NCBI GenBank assembly: GCA_012799425.1
Contig: JAAZLF010000031.1
Location: 1 to 8,310 of the forward strand
Direction: 5' to 3'
Origin: Actinomycetales bacterium
Lineage (GTDB): Bacteria; Actinomycetota; Actinomycetes; Actinomycetales; Dermabacteraceae
DNA: 8,310 nt
Shown: positions 6,478 through 8,310 of the stretch, piece by piece
Layout: each line of letters begins with the position of its first letter
Position numbering within the stretch: position 1 is the stretch's first letter
Notes under the pieces: model-generated
What the model saw: only the letters and a program-made list of their open reading frames with translations
The model's database searches: none
What the model was told of the DNA's origin: nothing
Position numbers and translations under genes: made by a program

Positions 6478-6483
6478 AGCGTA
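6478..6483 (-). promoter_or_regulatory. -10 box of argS, leaderless geometry
   Basis: The minus strand reads TACGCT, six bases (GGGACC), then ATG at 6471. No -35 element is recognisable at 16 to 19 bp upstream. Confidence 0.5.
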
Positions 6484-6556
6484 GTCGCCGTGCACGGCAG
6501 GTCCCTCCCTGCGGGGCGTGATGCTCGACCGAGCTCCCCGGCGGCTGACCGCACCG

Positions 6557-6586
6557 CCGCGGCGGGGGCTGCCCCCATGGCCGCGG
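6557..6586. repeat. Compound inverted repeat between argS and yccF
   Basis: CCGCGG (6557-6562) and CCGCGG (6581-6586) enclose GGGGG-CTG-CCCCC (6564-6576), giving an outer 6-bp and an inner 5-bp stem with short unpaired bases between. It lies in the 141-bp divergent spacer, 14 bp upstream of the yccF -10 box and about 74 bp upstream of the argS -10 box. Confidence 0.5.
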
Positions 6587-6600
6587 ACCGCGCCGGTGCC

Positions 6601-6606
6601 TAGGCT
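6601..6606 (+). promoter_or_regulatory. -10 box of yccF, leaderless geometry
   Basis: TAGGCT is followed by GGGGGC and ATG at 6613. The predicted transcript start falls on the start codon, and the G-run is too close to the ATG to act as a Shine-Dalgarno. Confidence 0.5.
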
Positions 6607-6612
6607 GGGGGC

Positions 6613-7032
6613 ATGCGCTCCGTACTCGTCCTCGTCCTGAACATCATCTGGCTGCTCACCGCGGGATGGGCGCTGTTCCTCGGCTATCTGCTCGCGGGTG
6701 TCCTCGCCTGCCTCCTGATCGTCACGATCCCCTTCGGCATCGCCTCCTTCCGGATCGCCGGCTTCGTGATCTGGCCCTTCGGCCGCGAGGTCGTGGACAC
6801 CCGTCGCGGCGGCGCCGGCAGCGCGCTGGGCAACGTGATCTGGTTCGTGATCGCCGGCTGGTGGCTGGCACTCGGCCACGTCGGCACCGCGATCGCGCAG
6901 GCCGTCACCATCATCGGCATCCCGCTGGCCTGGGCGAACATCAAGCTCATCCCGGTGACATGCTTCCCCTTCGGCAAGGAGATCATGGGTTCCGACTCGG
7001 CCCGCGCCCGGATGTTCCCGACCGCGCGATGA
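6613..7032 (+). CDS. yccF: YccF-family membrane protein with two YccF domains
   Basis: A 139-residue inner-membrane protein of unknown biochemical role. It is an internal duplication: residues 10-59 and 74-123 align at a 64-residue offset, each starting N-[IV]-[IV]-W and ending P-F-G-[RK]-E (NIIWLL...WPFGRE and NVIWFV...FPFGKE). Both halves carry I-x-I-P in a hydrophobic core (TIPFGIA; IGIPLAWA). About four membrane helices are expected, near 5-25, 30-50, 75-93 and 95-114. The start is supported by the TAGGCT box 6 nt upstream and the family-typical N-terminus. The stop TGA overlaps the ATG of the next gene as ATGA, so the pair is probably translationally coupled. The family is widespread and poorly understood; transport or channel roles are guesses. 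Confidence 0.88.
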   Translation: MRSVLVLVLNIIWLLTAGWALFLGYLLAGVLACLLIVTIPFGIASFRIAGFVIWPFGREVVDTRRGGAGSALGNVIWFVIAGWWLALGHVGTAIAQAVTIIGIPLAWANIKLIPVTCFPFGKEIMGSDSARARMFPTAR

Positions 7033-7544
7033 GCCCTGCGAACTCCGCGGGTCCTGTCGATCCCGTCGACCAGGACGAGTACCGCAGCCTCAGCGACCTG
7101 CTCGCCGTGGGCCTGGCCGTGGTCAGCACCCGGCAGGGATCCCGCGACCTCGTCGTCACCGTCGACTCGTACCTCGACGTCTCCTACGACCCGCCCACCA
7201 TGCTGGTGGCCCTGTACGGCATGGGCCGTGCGGCCGAGACGGTCGAGGAGGCCGGGCACTTCTGCCTCACCCTGCTCGCCGAGGACCAGCAGCACCTCGC
7301 CGACCGCTTCGGCACCCCCGCGGCCCCGCTGCAGGGGATGCTCAGCGGCCTTGAGGTGGCCCGCACCGGCGACGGGGACGCGATCCTGCCCGGCGGGCTC
7401 GCACACTTCGCGATCCGCCTCGAGCAGGCGGTCGACGCCGCCACCCACCGCCTGCTGATCGGCCCGGTCGTGGAGATGGGGGAGGGCCGGATCGATGCGG
7501 GCCCCGCCGTGCGCTTCGCCGGTGAGAGCCGCGATCTGCGCTGA
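7029..7544 (+). CDS. Flavin reductase-like domain protein
   Basis: A 171-residue protein resembling the flavin reductase-like (split-barrel, FMN-binding) family. Members reduce or bind FMN/FAD using NAD(P)H, often as the small component of two-component monooxygenases. Seen: VTVDSYLDVSYDPPTMLVAL at 43-62, like the family's T-x-[SN]-S-F-x-S-V-S-x-D-P-P-x-x-x-[VI]; FCLTLLAEDQQHLADRFG at 78-95, like the family's F-x-[VL]-N-V-L-x-x-x-Q-x-x-L-[AS]-x-x-F; and DAATHRLLIGPVVEM at 136-150, containing the conserved-type His140 before the [LI]-G-x-V strand. The ATG at 7029 overlaps the yccF stop. The frame is open much further upstream to 6666, but there it is an Arg-rich shadow of yccF. No Shine-Dalgarno precedes this ATG, consistent with coupling to yccF. 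No partner monooxygenase is visible, so the substrate is unknown. Confidence 0.82.
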   Translation: MSPANSAGPVDPVDQDEYRSLSDLLAVGLAVVSTRQGSRDLVVTVDSYLDVSYDPPTMLVALYGMGRAAETVEEAGHFCLTLLAEDQQHLADRFGTPAAPLQGMLSGLEVARTGDGDAILPGGLAHFAIRLEQAVDAATHRLLIGPVVEMGEGRIDAGPAVRFAGESRDLR

Positions 7545-7555
7545 GCGGAGACGAC

Positions 7556-7561
7556 TATCCT
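7556..7561 (+). promoter_or_regulatory. -10 box before the mini-ORF and esterase
   Basis: TATCCT is followed by seven bases and an ATG at 7569. It lies in the 24-bp gap after the flavin reductase-like gene and would give the esterase its own promoter inside the yccF cluster. No -35 is evident. Confidence 0.42.
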
Positions 7562-7568
7562 CGACGCC

Positions 7569-7607
7569 ATGGACCTGCTCCCCGCCCTCGCCCCACGGTG
7601 CCCGTGA
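7569..7607 (+). CDS. 12-codon leader mini-ORF overlapping the esterase start
   Basis: ATG at 7569 opens a 12-residue frame (MDLLPALAPRCP) that ends at TGA 7605-7607. The last four bases form GTGA with the GTG start of the esterase at 7604. A TATCCT box ends 7 nt upstream, so the mini-ORF would be translated from a leaderless mRNA and terminating ribosomes could restart on the esterase, which has no Shine-Dalgarno. The peptide shows no attenuator-like run of one amino acid. The alternative is that the ATG was once the esterase start and a frameshift (real, or a sequencing error) separated them. Confidence 0.35.
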   Translation: MDLLPALAPRCP

Positions 7608-8310
7608 ACCCCCTGCTGAGGCTGGCGCTGCGCCTCCTGTCCGCCGTCCGCGTGGACATGCGGGAGGACTACGAGCGGGTCCGTCAGCTCCAGCGCCAGC
7701 TGGCGACCCTGCCGGCCGTGCGCTACCGCACCCCCACGTGGGACACCTTCTCCGACAGCGGCAACGGTCGCCGCGTCCCGGTGCGCGTGTTCACCCCGCG
7801 GGAGCAGCGCCGCGAGGAGCTGATCCTGTTCTTCCACGGCGGCGGCTGGGTCACCGGGGACATCGAGTCCTACACCCCCGCGTGCGGCACCATGGCCGAC
7901 CTCACCGGCTGCAGAGTCGCGTCGGTCGACTACCGCCTCGCCCCCGAGCATCCGTTCCCCGCCGCGCTCGAGGACTGCTACGGCACCGCTCGCCGGCTGC
8001 TCGAGGACCCCCGCCGGGCCGGGCTCGAGGACGCCGCGAAGATCGTCCTCATGGGGGACTCCGCCGGCGGCAACCTCGCCGCCGCCGTCTCGCTGCTGCT
8101 GCGTGAGCGCGGCCACCGCATCCCGTCCCGCCAGATCCTGCTGTACCCGGTCACGCACTGGGACCACGATCCCGCCACCTCCCCCTTCGACTCGGTGCGT
8201 GCCCACGGCCAGGACTACCGTCTGACCAGCACGGAGATCCAGGACTACTTCGAGCTGTACGTGCCCGAGGTCACCCGCCGCCGCGACCGCCGGGTGGCCC
8301 CGCTGCTGGC
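7604..8310 (+). CDS. HSL-family alpha/beta hydrolase (acetyl-esterase-like), 3' end outside the window
   Basis: A partial gene; 235 complete codons are present before the right edge, and about 80-100 more are expected from the family length. It belongs to the hormone-sensitive-lipase-like (GDSAG, Abhydrolase_3) esterases that hydrolyse short acyl esters. Seen: FFHGGGWVTG at 76-85, with the HGGG oxyanion hole; VDYRLAPEHPFPAAL at 108-122; MGDSAGGNLAAAV at 150-162, with nucleophile S153; and LLYPV at 179-183. The catalytic Asp and His should lie beyond 8310. The start is uncertain: GTG 7604 overlaps the mini-ORF stop and GTG 7598 is two codons upstream in frame; neither has a Shine-Dalgarno. CTG 7541 is also in frame. 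In contrast to the hydrolase at 2926-3819, every visible active-site motif is canonical. Co-transcription with yccF and the flavin reductase-like gene is possible as well. Confidence 0.88.
   Translation, partial: MNPLLRLALRLLSAVRVDMREDYERVRQLQRQLATLPAVRYRTPTWDTFSDSGNGRRVPVRVFTPREQRREELILFFHGGGWVTGDIESYTPACGTMADLTGCRVASVDYRLAPEHPFPAALEDCYGTARRLLEDPRRAGLEDAAKIVLMGDSAGGNLAAAVSLLLRERGHRIPSRQILLYPVTHWDHDPATSPFDSVRAHGQDYRLTSTEIQDYFELYVPEVTRRRDRRVAPLL

Noticed and set aside
4660..6603. A 647-codon plus-strand open frame opposite argS
   Set aside because: It is the antisense shadow of argS, whose frame holds every synthetase signature. I saw no evidence for a real overlapping gene.
6472..6879. A 136-residue N-terminal extension of argS
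   Set aside because: It would run antisense through yccF. The family N-terminus begins at MPAPEIALTQRF and the promoter-like box lies just upstream of that ATG.
6666..7028. A 121-residue N-terminal extension of the flavin reductase-like protein
   Set aside because: The extension lies in another frame inside yccF, is Arg/His/Pro-rich and has no domain match; the ATGA overlap start is better.
1..8310. tRNA/rRNA genes, CRISPR array, transposon ends, prophage or defence system
   Set aside because: I looked for spaced identical repeats, tRNA-like cloverleaf ends and transposase or integrase motifs on both strands and saw none; gene content is housekeeping or metabolic.

Overview
The window is very GC-rich DNA with tightly packed genes and strong third-position G/C use. 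This composition, the TAnnnT-type -10 boxes and the apparent leaderless starts point to a high-GC Gram-positive actinobacterium. A Micrococcales/Dermabacteraceae type such as Brachybacterium is my impression only, not something the sequence proves. I see no RNA gene, CRISPR array, insertion sequence, integrase or attachment site. It reads as ordinary chromosome.

Layout. (1) Minus strand, 27-1871: a BCCT-family, probably Na+-coupled, osmolyte transporter with a charged C-terminal tail. Behind it lies a 193-bp spacer with palindromes and a putative promoter. (2) Minus strand, 2065-2814: an MTA/SAH nucleosidase (mtnN). (3) Plus strand, 2926-3819, divergent from mtnN: an alpha/beta-hydrolase-fold protein of the HSL/GDSAG type whose catalytic Ser and His positions both look replaced. 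(4) Minus strand, 3843-4550, convergent with (3): a YhhN/TMEM86-like membrane protein. (5) Minus strand, 4699-6471: arginyl-tRNA synthetase (argS). (6) Plus strand, 6613-7032, divergent from argS: a YccF-type membrane protein, joined by an ATGA overlap to (7) a flavin-reductase-like protein, 7029-7544. (8) Plus strand from 7604 off the right edge: an HSL-family esterase with intact HGGG and GDSAG motifs. It is preceded by a 12-codon mini-ORF whose stop overlaps its GTG start.

These genes do not form one pathway. argS is translation, mtnN is SAM-by-product salvage, the BCCT protein is osmoprotection, and the rest are small membrane proteins and hydrolases. The most coherent signal is regulatory. 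Four genes (mtnN, yhhN-like, argS, yccF) and the mini-ORF have a TAnnnT hexamer ending 6 or 7 nt before the start codon, the geometry of a leaderless mRNA. Only the BCCT gene and the degenerate hydrolase show a real Shine-Dalgarno. The best candidates for something undescribed are the catalytically degenerate hydrolase, the leaderless mini-ORF overlapping the esterase, a 12-bp direct repeat of 21-bp period upstream of the YhhN gene, and a compound inverted repeat between argS and yccF.
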